From Betaproteobacteria bacterium (GTDB lineage: Bacteria; Pseudomonadota; Gammaproteobacteria; Burkholderiales; Ga0077523), in assembly GCA_016125475.1 (NCBI GenBank), contig WGLR01000024.1, forward strand, positions 24,261-88,260: 64,000 nt of DNA. The letters run 5' to 3'. Both the position numbers and the translations under genes were made by a program. This document shows positions 26,336 through 35,386 of this stretch, piece after piece. How positions within the stretch are numbered: the first letter of the stretch is position 1; every line of letters starts with the position of its first letter. The notes under the pieces are model-generated. The model was not told the DNA's origin. It saw nothing but the letters and a program-made list of their open reading frames with translations, and ran no database searches.

Positions 26336-27022
26336 CTAGCGGCCATCGGCCGGACTGTCGGCCGCCGGGTCCGCGCCCGGCCCCGCTTCGATCACCCCGT
26401 GCGTCATCGCCATCCGGACGACCTGGGCAGTGTTCGACACGTCCAGCTTCTGACGGATGTTCCACTGGTGGTTGGCGACGGTCTTGTAGGAAAGCGAGAG
26501 CATGCGTGCGATCTCGCCGACCGCGTGGCCCGCGACGAGCAGCCGGAAGACTTCGAACTCGCGTGGCGACAGCGCCTGCAGCGGATTCTCGTTGCCCGGC
26601 AGCATCTGCACCGCGAGTTCCTGCGCCATGTCGTGGCTGATGTAGAGCTTCCCGGCCGCCACCAGCCGCACTGCCTCGACGAGGACCTCGGGCGCGCTCG
26701 ACTTGGTGACGTAGCCGCGCGCACCGGTCTGGAGCGCCCGCGACGAGAAGACGATGTCCTCGTGCATGCTGAACATGAGGATCTTCGCGTCGGACTCTCG
26801 GGCGAGCATGCGTCGCGCGACTTCGATGCCGCCTATGCCCGGCAGCGTGATGTCCATGACGACGACGTCCGGCCGCTGTTCCACGAATTTCCGGTAGGCT
26901 TCCTCGCCGTTGCGGGCGTCCGCGATCACGGCGATGTCGGGTGTGCGCTCGAGGAGCCGCCGGTATCCCTCGAGCACGACGGCGTGATCGTCGACCAGCA
27001 GGACGGAGGTCTTCTTGTCCAT
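26336..27022 (-). CDS. NarL/FixJ-type response regulator of a two-component pair
   Basis: The 228-residue regulator has Asp57 in VVVMDITLPGIGG, YVTKSSAPEV, and a LuxR-type helix-turn-helix (VGEIARMLSLSYKTV). Its ATG overlaps the kinase stop by one base (TGATG), so the two are translationally coupled. The pair resembles the response regulators that switch on PQQ-dependent alcohol oxidation (AgmR/ErbR type), which fits the beta-propeller gene at the other end of the kinase. The C-terminal tail is Ala/Asp-rich and variable. Target genes are inferred only. Confidence 0.9.
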   Translation of the reverse strand: MDKKTSVLLVDDHAVVLEGYRRLLERTPDIAVIADARNGEEAYRKFVEQRPDVVVMDITLPGIGGIEVARRMLARESDAKILMFSMHEDIVFSSRALQTGARGYVTKSSAPEVLVEAVRLVAAGKLYISHDMAQELAVQMLPGNENPLQALSPREFEVFRLLVAGHAVGEIARMLSLSYKTVANHQWNIRQKLDVSNTAQVVRMAMTHGVIEAGPGADPAADSPADGR

Positions 27023-28377
27023 CAGACGGATTCCATTGAAACGGTGGGCATCGCGGCCTCGATGATCGTGCCGCCCCCGGGGCGGCTCTCGATCCGGAGT
27101 CGCCCCCCGAGCATCTCCACCCGCTCGCGCAGCCCGACCAGGCCGAGCCCCAGGCGCGCACGCGAGGGATCCATGCCCTGCCCGTCGTCGCGCACGGTCA
27201 CCGTCATGAGGTGCGTGGCGGCGTCGAGCCGTAGCGTGATCCCGACGGTGCGTGCGTTCGCGTGCCGCGTGATGTTCGTGAGGCACTCCTGCACGAGACG
27301 GTAGAGCGTGATGTTCGTCACCTCGCCCAGGCTGTCGGGAAGCGGCTCCGAGTCGAACGTGCACGTCACCTCGGGATGGCGGCGGTGCCACTGGTCGACG
27401 CAGTACTGCAGCGCGGGCGCGAGGCCGAGTTCGTCGAGTGCGACCGGCCGCAGGCGGCGCATGAGGCTGCGCGCGACGTCGTAGACGTGATTCGTGAGCT
27501 CGACGATCGCGTGCCCCGTGCGACGCACGTCCTCCGGAAGATCCGCGCGATCGCGAATGGACACGGCATCGATCTTGAGCGCGTTGAGCCACTGGCCCAT
27601 CTCGTCGTGGAGTTCCCGCGCGATGTGCCGGCGCTCCGCCTCCAGCAGCTCGATGCCGCGCTGGGCGAGCCGCCGGTTCTCGTTCAGGGCAGCGGCCAGT
27701 TCGGCGCGAGTTTCCTCCAGTACCGTGACGTCCGTGAAGAATGCGTGGATCTCGAAGTGTCCGTCGAGATCGGCCGCCGCGAGCAGTCTCGCGATCACGA
27801 CCGCCTCGCCGCCGTCCGCGCGACGGATGCGGAGACCGTGCTGCTCGAACTTGCGCGTGCCGTCCAGTTCCCGTTGCTGGTCGGACCATGCCTCGGGGGT
27901 CGCGTAGAACTCCGCGAGGCGGCGACCGATCGCCAGCCCGGCGCGCTCGAGCCCGAACAGCCTCGCAAGCTCCGGATTCGCGAGCGTGATGCGCCCGTCC
28001 CCGTCGGCGATGAGATTGGCCGAAAGGTTCTCGTTGAAGAGCGTCTCGAAATACTGGCGCTGCCGCGCGACGGCCTCCTGCGCCCGGAAGCGCAGCGCCA
28101 TCTCCCGGGCAGCCTGCCGGGAACGCCGCCAGGACGACCAGCTCAACCCCGTCACGAGGACCGCGACCGCGAGAAGCACCTCGTCCAGCTGGTAGGCCTC
28201 GAAATGCTTGAGCACTCCCGCGAGCCCTTCCGACAGATTGAAGCGCCCGGCCGCGAGGAACGTGACTACGGTCGCGATCAGGACGATCGTCAGGTCGCGC
28301 CACGCCCCGCCCGTGCGCGACACCGTGCGTCGCGCCGCCGCTTCGGCAGGAAGGGATTCGGTCATCGTCATGTCCAT
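27022..28377 (-). CDS. PAS-containing sensor histidine kinase (HisKA_3 type)
   Basis: The 451-residue kinase has two membrane segments (about residues 29-44 and 66-80), a PAS domain (about 105-220, with LFNENLSANLIADGDG), a short coiled coil, and a HisKA_3 dimerisation helix with the phosphoacceptor His257 in ARELHDEMGQWL. The HATPase part has LVQECLTNITRHA, VRDDGQGM and GLGLVGLRERV. It pairs with the coupled NarL-type regulator. Three in-frame ATGs lie within the first 15 bases of the gene; I took 28377. The tiny loop between the two helices suggests sensing through the PAS domain or membrane. Confidence 0.9.
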   Translation of the reverse strand: MDMTMTESLPAEAAARRTVSRTGGAWRDLTIVLIATVVTFLAAGRFNLSEGLAGVLKHFEAYQLDEVLLAVAVLVTGLSWSSWRRSRQAAREMALRFRAQEAVARQRQYFETLFNENLSANLIADGDGRITLANPELARLFGLERAGLAIGRRLAEFYATPEAWSDQQRELDGTRKFEQHGLRIRRADGGEAVVIARLLAAADLDGHFEIHAFFTDVTVLEETRAELAAALNENRRLAQRGIELLEAERRHIARELHDEMGQWLNALKIDAVSIRDRADLPEDVRRTGHAIVELTNHVYDVARSLMRRLRPVALDELGLAPALQYCVDQWHRRHPEVTCTFDSEPLPDSLGEVTNITLYRLVQECLTNITRHANARTVGITLRLDAATHLMTVTVRDDGQGMDPSRARLGLGLVGLRERVEMLGGRLRIESRPGGGTIIEAAMPTVSMESV

Positions 28378-28691
28378 GTGTGGGTTCGCACGTCGAGTCG
28401 ACTTTACACCGCGGATGCGGGAATCCTCCGGTCCGGACCTGCCGCGTTGTAGCCGATCGGTCCCCGGAAAGGGATGGGAAAACTTCCTGATCGAAGGTTC
28501 CACCCGGACCTGCGGCGAGGTCCGGGCCCCGACACGCGCGGACCCAGAGTGCCGGCGTCGCCGGCGCGGGGGCACGGCGACGAGGCCGCCCGAACCCTCG
28601 TGCGATACTCGCCCGCCTGAACGGGCTTGAACGATCCTGCCGCGGGCGGGTCGAACGCCAGCCTTTCTACGACAACGGGAGAGAATTGAAC
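28378..28691. other. 314-base divergent regulatory region, no gene
   Basis: This region separates the kinase gene from the beta-propeller gene, transcribed in opposite directions. It holds GGGAAAACTTCC at 28476-28487, and a good ribosome site GGGAGA at 28678-28683 for the propeller gene. No small gene is convincing. Confidence 0.5.
28476..28488. promoter_or_regulatory. GGGAAAACTTCCT, second copy of the candidate operator
   Basis: The sequence matches the site at 26118-26130 in 11 of 13 bases, including both half-sites GGGAA and CTTCC. It sits 216 bases before the beta-propeller ATG and 99 before the kinase ATG, placed to act on either gene. Confidence 0.4.
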
Positions 28692-29639
28692 ATGAATAGA
28701 GGCCTTGCGGGCATTCTTGCAGCCGGTGTGATGACGTGGGCCGCCCAGGCATGGGCCGCCCCCTTCGCCTACGTGCCCAATGAAAAATCCGGAACCCTCA
28801 GCATGATCGACACCGCGACCGACGTGGTGGTGAAGACGCTGCCCGGCGGCGAGCGGCCGCGCGGGATCGCGATCAGCCTCGACGGGCGGTACGCCTACGT
28901 GAGCGACGAGCCCAAGTCCGCACTCGCGGTCGTCGACCTCGACGCGGGCAAGGTCAACGGGTTCATCGACCTGGGCGAATCGCCCGAGGGCGTGAGCATC
29001 TCCCCGGACGGCAAGTACGTGGTCGCCGCGGTCGAGCTCAGCAACTCCGTCGCATTCGTGGACACCGACTCGGGCAAGCGGGTCTTCTCCGTGGTGGTCA
29101 AGGGCAAGAATCCGGAGCACGCCGAGTTCGCACCCGACGGCAAGTGGCTCGTCGCGAGTGCCGAGGAAGCGAACAAGGTCGACGTCGTCGACGTGGGCGA
29201 GAAGAAGGAGGTCGACCAGATCCAGGTTGGCAACCGTCCCCGCGGCATGGCGTTCACGCCGGACGGCAAGTACCTCTACGTCGCCTGCGAACTCGCTAGC
29301 AAGACCTACGCGATCGACTGGCCGAACCGCAAGGTCATCGCCGAGATATCGACGGGCAAGTTCTCGAACGGCGTGACCATGCACCCGAACGGAAAGCGCG
29401 TGTACGTCTCGAACGGCAAGGACGCCACCGTCGCGGTGGTGGATGTCGCGACCAACAGCGTGATCGCGACGATCCCGGTCGGCAAGCGGCCCTGGAACAT
29501 GGCGATCACCCCGGACGGGAAAAAGCTCTACGTGGCGAACGGCCGGTCCAACTCGGTATCCGTGATCGATACGGAAACCAACAAGAAGATCAAGGACATC
29601 GAAGTGGGCGAGCGCCCCTGGGGCGTCGTGATCCGCTGA
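28692..29639 (+). CDS. YVTN-type beta-propeller protein linked to PQQ-dependent alcohol catabolism
   Basis: The 315-residue periplasmic protein has a signal peptide (cleavage near AWAAPF) and about seven repeats of the pattern xSPDGKYxYVxN: DGRYAYVSDE, DGKYVVAAVE, DGKWLVASAE, DGKYLYVACE, NGKRVYVSNG, DGKKLYVANG. It matches, from memory, the PQQ-dependent catabolism-associated beta-propeller family found in transport operons of alcohol oxidisers. ATG 28692 has GGGAGAGA at a good distance. It diverges from the two-component kinase. No PQQ dehydrogenase, PQQ synthesis or ABC genes are beside it, so it is a separated member. Confidence 0.82.
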   Translation: MNRGLAGILAAGVMTWAAQAWAAPFAYVPNEKSGTLSMIDTATDVVVKTLPGGERPRGIAISLDGRYAYVSDEPKSALAVVDLDAGKVNGFIDLGESPEGVSISPDGKYVVAAVELSNSVAFVDTDSGKRVFSVVVKGKNPEHAEFAPDGKWLVASAEEANKVDVVDVGEKKEVDQIQVGNRPRGMAFTPDGKYLYVACELASKTYAIDWPNRKVIAEISTGKFSNGVTMHPNGKRVYVSNGKDATVAVVDVATNSVIATIPVGKRPWNMAITPDGKKLYVANGRSNSVSVIDTETNKKIKDIEVGERPWGVVIR

Positions 29640-29661
29640 TTTCGCAGCACCTGCGCGAAGG

Positions 29662-29685
29662 GGGGCCGGGATCCGGCCCCTTTTT
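29662..29685 (+). terminator. rho-independent terminator of the beta-propeller gene
   Basis: GGGGCCGG and CCGGCCCC form a perfect 8-bp stem with loop GAT, followed at once by TTTTT (29681-29685). It lies 23 bases after the stop codon. Confidence 0.9.
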
Positions 29686-29811
29686 CGTGTGCCGGAACGG
29701 CCGCATCCCGACGGCGCGACGATGCACTCCCGGGCGACCGGTGCCCGTCCTGAGCCCGGCTTTCGGGGTCGCGCGGGGCGCGGGTTGGCGGCCGATGAGC
29801 CGAGTGTCAGA

Positions 29812-31443
29812 ATGCCGCGTCAGCCGCCCCCCGGATTCCGCCAGCCCGTGACGGTCGTCCCCCCGCCCCGACTTCCCGCCGTACCGGTCCCCCGGTCGGG
29901 CCGTCGCTCCCGTACCTCCCGGTTTCCTGCCGGCATCGCCCTGATCCTCTGCAGCACGCTGCTCGCGGGCTGCGGCGCACTGCGCAGCTATCGCGCGGAG
30001 ATGGACGAGACCCTGAACAGGGCGGGTGCCGGCGACGTCGCCGGTGCGATCAAGGTGATCGAGCGCAACAACAAGGGCGACAAGAAGGACCTGCTCTACT
30101 TCCTGGAGCTCGGCGAACTCGAGCGGCTCGACAACGACTTCAAGGACAGCTTCGCGGCGTATGCCGGCGCCGACGCGGTCGTGCAGGCCTGGGAGAATGC
30201 CGCGCGCCTCGACCCGGCCAAGGCCGCGGGACAGGCGGCGAGCTACGTGATCAACGATCGCGTGCGGCCGTACGAAGGCCACGACTACGAGAAGGTCATG
30301 CTCACCACGCGCATGGCGATGGACCACCTCGCGATGGGGGACTGGGACGACGCGCGGGTCGACATCAAGCGCACGCACGAGCGCGAGGCCGTGATCGCCG
30401 AGGTCCGCTCCGCCGAGTACGTCAGGATCGAGGAAGAGGCGAAGAGCCGCGGTGTGGATCCGAGCTTCAAGGAAATCAGCGGCTACCCGGTCGAGACGCT
30501 CGAGACGCCCGAGTCCCTCGCCCTGCGCAACGGCTATCAGAACGCGCTGTCGCACTATCTCGCGGGCTTCATCTACGAGTCGCTCGGGGAAGAAAGCCTC
30601 GCGGCACCCGGCTACCGGAACGCGATCGAACTGCGGCCCGACCAGCCCGTGCTCGAGCAGGCACTCGCTGCACTCGATACACACCTCGCCGCACCGGACG
30701 ACACCCAGTGCGATCTGCTCCTCCTCATCGAGACGGGCACGATCCCGGGTCGGGTCTCGCAGAGCTTCAATCTGCCGGTCCCCATCGTCTCGTACGGCGC
30801 GATCATCAACATTCCCGTCTCGTTCCCCGTCCTGCCGCCCGACCCCGTCGGCTACCAGCCGCCGGACGTGCAGGTCGACCGGAACACCACGCTGCCCACG
30901 GCACACATCCTCGATCTCGACGCCATGGCGCGACGCGCGCTGCACGACGAGATGCCCGCGATCATGTTGCGTGCGTTCATACGGTCGTCGACGAAGGCCG
31001 TCGCGCAGTACGAGATGCAGAAGAACATCGCGAAGCGGCAGCGGAACCGGGAGGACAGCGTCGGGGCCGTGCTCGCGCTGTTCGCGCTCCAGGTGGGCGG
31101 CATCGTGATCGAGCAGGCCGACGAACGTGGCTGGCGGACGCTCCCGAGCCACGTGAGCCTCGCTCGCGTGCGCCTCCCGCGCGGACGGCACACCGTGGAC
31201 GTGCGCACCACGTCGGGCACCGCGACGTTCGACGTGACGCTCTCGTCCCGGTACGCGATCGTCGACGTCAGGCTCCTGCGCGGTCAGCATTTCGTGACGC
31301 CCGTCGGCGCTCCGCAGCACGATTCTGCCGCCTCCGGCACCCTCGCGCCCCTGCGCTCGGCGGCAACGGAACCGTTGTATGCTCGAGTGAGGACGATCGA
31401 TCTTCCCGCACCACCGCCCCCATCAAGGAGGACACAGAAATGA
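29812..31443 (+). CDS. COG3014-type lipoprotein
   Basis: The product has about 543 residues, with a lipoprotein signal IALILCSTLLAGC whose lipobox cysteine is near residue 54; the true start may be the GTG at 29848 because the N-terminal stretch is long and Pro/Arg-rich. After that come TPR-like helices (LYFLELGELERLD, AMDHLAMGDWDDARVD), the family region ALSHYLAGFIYESLGEES, and a beta-rich C-terminus. It stands first in a cluster with ycfL and lpoB, an arrangement conserved in many proteobacteria. The stop overlaps the ycfL start by four bases. The role is unknown but tied to the outer-membrane cell-wall control system by linkage. Confidence 0.82.
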   Translation: MPRQPPPGFRQPVTVVPPPRLPAVPVPRSGRRSRTSRFPAGIALILCSTLLAGCGALRSYRAEMDETLNRAGAGDVAGAIKVIERNNKGDKKDLLYFLELGELERLDNDFKDSFAAYAGADAVVQAWENAARLDPAKAAGQAASYVINDRVRPYEGHDYEKVMLTTRMAMDHLAMGDWDDARVDIKRTHEREAVIAEVRSAEYVRIEEEAKSRGVDPSFKEISGYPVETLETPESLALRNGYQNALSHYLAGFIYESLGEESLAAPGYRNAIELRPDQPVLEQALAALDTHLAAPDDTQCDLLLLIETGTIPGRVSQSFNLPVPIVSYGAIINIPVSFPVLPPDPVGYQPPDVQVDRNTTLPTAHILDLDAMARRALHDEMPAIMLRAFIRSSTKAVAQYEMQKNIAKRQRNREDSVGAVLALFALQVGGIVIEQADERGWRTLPSHVSLARVRLPRGRHTVDVRTTSGTATFDVTLSSRYAIVDVRLLRGQHFVTPVGAPQHDSAASGTLAPLRSAATEPLYARVRTIDLPAPPPPSRRTQK

Positions 31444-31877
31444 AAGTTGCGCCCCTTTTCGTCGCGCTCGTCGCCGCCGCGCTCGCTGCCGGGTGCGGAA
31501 CCAAGAAGGGTTTCGAGAAGGAAGGCTTCGCGTTCGGATGCCCGATCGGCGACCAGAAGGTCTCGTCGATGAGTGATCTCGTGAAGGCCAAGGTCGCCAA
31601 GGAAGGCAGCCGGAGTCCGGACGTGGAAATCGAGGAGATCCGCTGCACGACGACGGGCGACCTTCTCAAGGTCGACGTCGTGGTCTACAACGACGAGAGC
31701 GATCTCGAGCGCCTGATGTACAAGTTCCGCTGGGCGGATGCGGAAGGCATGCGCGCCGCCGACGAGGAATCGTGGAAGCCGCTCCTGATGTACGGCAACT
31801 CGCGCCAGACCGTGACGACCATCGCGCCGAACTCGCGTGCGCGCGACTTCAAGTTCATCGTGATGGGCCAGGAATGA
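31440..31877 (+). CDS. ycfL: YcfL family (DUF1425) lipoprotein
   Basis: The 145-residue protein has a lipoprotein signal with lipobox LAAGC, then a small beta-rich domain with LKVDVVVYNDESDLERLMYK and DFKFIVMGQE typical of YcfL. The ATG lies inside the stop of the upstream gene (ATGA), with AAGGAGG eight bases before it. E. coli ycfL sits directly before lpoB as here. Its function is not established. Confidence 0.85.
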   Translation: MKVAPLFVALVAAALAAGCGTKKGFEKEGFAFGCPIGDQKVSSMSDLVKAKVAKEGSRSPDVEIEEIRCTTTGDLLKVDVVVYNDESDLERLMYKFRWADAEGMRAADEESWKPLLMYGNSRQTVTTIAPNSRARDFKFIVMGQE

Positions 31878-31906
31878 CCCGTCGCCCGATCCGAGGAGAG
31901 ACAGAC

Positions 31907-32497
31907 ATGACGACTTTCAAGCGACTGTCCGGGCTCGCGACGCTCGCCGTCGTCGCGCTCGCACTGACGCTGGGTGGTTGCGCGAAGCCCAAGACCCGCT
32001 ACGGGGATCCCGGCGCCGTCGAGACCGTGACGAACCAGTTCGGCTCCACCGACCTGCAGCGGCTCGCCGAGGAGATGACGCAGTCGATGCTCCAGGCGCC
32101 GGTCATCCAGTCCGGCAACCTGCCGATCGTGACGGTGCAGGAAGTGCGGAACAAGACGAGCGAGTACATCGACACGCGCGCGATCACGAACCGGATCCGG
32201 TCGTCCCTCCAGAAGAGCGGTCGCGTCCGCTTCGCCGTGGACAACGCGGACATGCAGAAGCAGATCGAGGAACTGAAGCGTCAGCAGAGCCAGTACTACG
32301 ACCAGGAGAAGGCCGTGCAGCAGGGCAGGATGGTCGGCGCGGGCTACCGCCTGTCGGGCGAGATCACCTCGATCGTGAAGGAAACGGAGGACGTGAAGGA
32401 CGTCTACTACCAGCTCTTCCTGAGCCTCACGAACATCCAGACGGGTATCGAGGAGTGGAGCGACACGAAGGACATCCGCAAGACCACCGAGCGCTAG
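31907..32497 (+). CDS. lpoB: LpoB family outer-membrane activator of penicillin-binding protein 1b
   Basis: The 196-residue lipoprotein has lipobox TLGGC and the LpoB domain, with VTVQEVRNKTSEYIDTR and the surface turns VGAGYRLSGEITS. LpoB reaches through the peptidoglycan and switches on the synthase PBP1b from the outer membrane. GAGGAGA precedes ATG 31907. It follows ycfL by 29 bases and is ended by a stable hairpin. Whether the PBP1b partner is present is not visible in this window. Confidence 0.88.
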   Translation: MTTFKRLSGLATLAVVALALTLGGCAKPKTRYGDPGAVETVTNQFGSTDLQRLAEEMTQSMLQAPVIQSGNLPIVTVQEVRNKTSEYIDTRAITNRIRSSLQKSGRVRFAVDNADMQKQIEELKRQQSQYYDQEKAVQQGRMVGAGYRLSGEITSIVKETEDVKDVYYQLFLSLTNIQTGIEEWSDTKDIRKTTER

Positions 32498-32513
32498 CCT
32501 CCCGGATCTCCCG

Positions 32514-32543
32514 GACGAAGGCGGCCGCAAGGCCGCCTTCGTC
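32514..32543 (+). terminator. 13-bp hairpin with GCAA loop after lpoB
   Basis: GACGAAGGCGGCC pairs perfectly with its complement around a GCAA tetraloop, 16 bases after the lpoB stop. No T tract follows; it still looks like the end of the operon. Confidence 0.6.
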
Positions 32544-32582
32544 GCGTGGGAGCCACCCGATCCCCTGTTGCGACCCTCCGCC

Positions 32583-33380
32583 GTGAACGACACTTCCGAC
32601 ATCCACAGCCGCGTGGCTGCGCTCGAACGCCTCGCGCAAGGCGGTGACGCCAAGGCCATGTTCGATCTCGGCTGTCTGCACGACATCCCCGAGAAGCCCG
32701 GACTCACGATTGACCTGGACGCGGCGCGCGCGTGGTACTCGCGCGCGGCGGACGCCGGTCACCCGTGGGCCCAGTTCGCGCTCGGGAACATGCTCGAGCG
32801 GGCCCAGGGCGGTCCGCGCAACGATCACGCGGCCCGCCGCTGGTACGAACGCGCGGCCGATCGGGGAATCGCGGAGGCCCAGATGCACCTCGCCCGGATG
32901 CTCCAGGCAGGGCTCGGGGGACCCGCGGAGCCGGCCGAGGCGACGCGCTGGTACGAGCGGGCCGCCGCCCAGGGGCACGAAGTCGCCGCGCGGGACCTCG
33001 CACTCATGCATCTGGAAAAGTCGGCACCCGACCCCAATGTGCAGAAGGCGCGGGAGCTTCTCGAATTTGCGGCCGACAAGCTCGACGGACTCGCGCACCT
33101 CGTACTGGGAGACCTCTACATGCGCGGAGCCTGGGGAGAGCGTCACGGCGGCATGGCACTCGTGCACTACTGCACCGCCGCCTTGCTGCTCCACGAGGGC
33201 GATGCATTTCGCCGCGCCGTCACCGCACGTGACGCGCTGCTCGCACGCCGCCCCGACCTGCGGGAGGCATACGAATCGCAGGCCCGGGAGTTCATCCGCG
33301 CACGTCGACCCGAGGGTGACGGTAACGCTCGCGCATCCGTCTCCCGCCATGGCACCGACGATCCAACGAAAACGGAGTAG
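32583..33380 (+). CDS. Sel1-repeat (TPR) protein
   Basis: The protein of about 265 residues is cytosolic (no signal peptide) and consists of Sel1-like repeats: DAARAWYSRAADAGHPWAQ, AARRWYERAADRGIAEAQM, EATRWYERAAAQGHEVAAR. Sel1 proteins act as adaptors. I took the GTG at 32583; a TTG at 32568 is in frame. The stop is six bases before the next gene, so they are probably one transcript. Partner unknown. Confidence 0.78.
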   Translation: MNDTSDIHSRVAALERLAQGGDAKAMFDLGCLHDIPEKPGLTIDLDAARAWYSRAADAGHPWAQFALGNMLERAQGGPRNDHAARRWYERAADRGIAEAQMHLARMLQAGLGGPAEPAEATRWYERAAAQGHEVAARDLALMHLEKSAPDPNVQKARELLEFAADKLDGLAHLVLGDLYMRGAWGERHGGMALVHYCTAALLLHEGDAFRRAVTARDALLARRPDLREAYESQAREFIRARRPEGDGNARASVSRHGTDDPTKTE

Positions 33381-33386
33381 GCAAGA

Positions 33387-34196
33387 ATGAAAAGACTGCT
33401 TGGGGGCGTGACCTTCACCGCCATCTGCGCACTGATGTCTGCAAACGTGCTCGCGAACGATGACGCCGAGCAGGCCCGTCACAAGGAGGAAGCCGTCTCG
33501 CGTGTCGCCAAGGCACACGACGAAGTCCTGATCACCGGCGCCGCGCGGCTGATCCTCAAGCAGGCAGCCATCCGCATGGCGAACGACCTGCTCGCCGCGT
33601 GGGGCACGGAGGCGAAGCTCGAACCCAACTGGACCGACAAGGACCCCGAGTGGCGCGACGCCGAGGACAGGCTGCTCGCGGCGGCGACGACGAAGCCGCT
33701 CGCGACGGTCGGCACGGGTCAGTGGGTCAAGACGATTCGCACGCAGTACATCGATGCCACGTTCGACGGCGAGGCAGCGGACACGATCGCGACGCATCTG
33801 GAGAGCAAGTCCGGCAAGGCCCAGCTCGCGCTGATGGACTGGTTCATGGGCGAGATGACGCTCTTCAACTACACGTACACGGGACGCTTCAAGTACGACC
33901 TGCGCGGGGCCGAGTCCGAACTCAAGGCACTGCAGAAGGTCGCCCAGCCGCGCATACCCAAGAAGGACAACGAACTCGAGTTCTCGACGCTGAACCCGGA
34001 GGCGTTCCAGTTCGTCGCGTGCAGCCCCGAGAGCCGCTACTGTCCCGGCGTGAAGTACGCCAGGATGAACGCGATCGGTGTCCAGGGCGCGATCCTCCGG
34101 CACATCGACGACGTCGGCGAGGAGATCCACACCGCGATGAAGGGAATGCGGGCGGAGATCCAGCCGATGATCGACGCGTACCGCGCACGCCGCTGA
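33387..34196 (+). CDS. exported hypothetical protein
   Basis: I do not recognise this 269-residue protein. It has a clear signal peptide (residues 1-23, ending LANDDAE), no membrane segment after that, and a mostly helical middle with FMGEMTLFNYTYTGRFKYDL. Two cysteines near residues 212 and 219 (CSPESRYC) could form a disulphide. GGAGTAGG before ATG 33387 is a good ribosome site. It is cotranscribed with the Sel1 gene six bases upstream. A periplasmic chaperone or small-molecule binding role cannot be judged. Confidence 0.75.
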   Translation: MKRLLGGVTFTAICALMSANVLANDDAEQARHKEEAVSRVAKAHDEVLITGAARLILKQAAIRMANDLLAAWGTEAKLEPNWTDKDPEWRDAEDRLLAAATTKPLATVGTGQWVKTIRTQYIDATFDGEAADTIATHLESKSGKAQLALMDWFMGEMTLFNYTYTGRFKYDLRGAESELKALQKVAQPRIPKKDNELEFSTLNPEAFQFVACSPESRYCPGVKYARMNAIGVQGAILRHIDDVGEEIHTAMKGMRAEIQPMIDAYRARR

Positions 34197-34317
34197 CCCA
34201 CGGGCCCCCGCGAGCCCTGCCCCCCAGACCCGCCTTCCCCGTGCCGCGCGCAACGCTGGCGTTCGCGCGCGTTCGCTCTACAATCGGGCGATACACAACG
34301 ATGACGGGAGGGGCGAC

Positions 34318-35319
34318 GTGAGACTCGTGCAATTTCTCGATGGCGCAGGCAACCGGTGCGTCGGACGCGTGGCCGGTGACGGCGGGCGCCTCGAACGCAT
34401 AGACGGTACCGATCGCGTCTATCACCTCGCGCTCGAGGCCGCGCGCAGCGGACTCCACCTCGAAGCCGTCGTCGCCGCGCGTGCGTCGGGCCGGTTCGAG
34501 GACTACGACGAGATCATCGCCGGCAAGCGGTTGCTGCCCCCGCTCGATCATCCCGACCCTGCGCACTGGCTCGTGACCGGGACGGGTCTCTCGCATCTCG
34601 GCAGCGCATCCGCCCGCGATGCGATGCACGCGAAACTTCAGCAGGCCGACGAACAGCTCACCGACTCCATGAAGATGTTCAAGTGGGGCATGGAAGGTGG
34701 CAAGCCCGCAGCCGGTGCCGTCGGCACGCCCCCTGAATGGTTCTACAAGGGCGACGGCCGCTGGGTCGTCGCGCCCGAACAGGAACTCGAACTGCCTGCA
34801 TTCGCGAAGGACGGCGGCGAGGAAGTCGAGGTCTGCGGCCTCTACGTGATCGCCGACGACGGCTCGCCGCTGCGCGTGGGCTTCGCGCTCGCGAACGAAT
34901 ACTCCGACCATGTGACGGAACGCGAGAACTATCTCTACCTCGCGCATTCGAAGCTGCGGCAGTCGAGCTACGGCCCCGAAGTGCTCGTGGGTGAACTGCC
35001 CCGGTCCGTACAGGGCACCGCACGGCTGCTGCGTGGCGGCGAGACGATCTGGTCGTCGGACTGGCTCTCCGGCGAGGACAACATGTGCCATTCGGTCGCG
35101 AATCTCGAGCACCATCACTTCAAGTACCGCCAGTTCCGCTCGCCGGGCGACGTCCACGTGCACTATTTCGGCGCCGCGACCGGCAGTTTCACGAAGGGCG
35201 TCGAGACGAAGTACGGCGACGTCTTCGAGATCAGCGCCGAGGGTTTCGGACGCCCGCTGCGCAACACGCTCGGCCCGGCCGTCGAATCCCTGCATCACGT
35301 CGCGGTGCGCACGCTCTGA
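34318..35319 (+). CDS. AraD1/GguC family protein
   Basis: The 333-residue protein belongs to the AraD1 (GguC) family, which has a fumarylacetoacetase-like fold and dehydrates acids such as L-arabinonate or related sugar acids in non-phosphorylative pathways. Family signs are VTGTGLSHLGSA, PPEWFYKGDG, GFALANEYSDHVTERENYLY and the C-terminal VHVHYFGAATGSFTKG. The GTG start at 34318 is preceded by GGGAGGGG. It heads a plus-strand set with a NIPSNAP gene and an amidase gene, spaced 67 and 88 bases apart. Exact substrate unknown. Confidence 0.85.
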   Translation: MRLVQFLDGAGNRCVGRVAGDGGRLERIDGTDRVYHLALEAARSGLHLEAVVAARASGRFEDYDEIIAGKRLLPPLDHPDPAHWLVTGTGLSHLGSASARDAMHAKLQQADEQLTDSMKMFKWGMEGGKPAAGAVGTPPEWFYKGDGRWVVAPEQELELPAFAKDGGEEVEVCGLYVIADDGSPLRVGFALANEYSDHVTERENYLYLAHSKLRQSSYGPEVLVGELPRSVQGTARLLRGGETIWSSDWLSGEDNMCHSVANLEHHHFKYRQFRSPGDVHVHYFGAATGSFTKGVETKYGDVFEISAEGFGRPLRNTLGPAVESLHHVAVRTL

Positions 35320-35386
35320 CCGACGCGCCGCTGCGCGTCGTCATCGCACCACCATCACCATCGTTTCCTTCACGAGGGAGTGCTTC

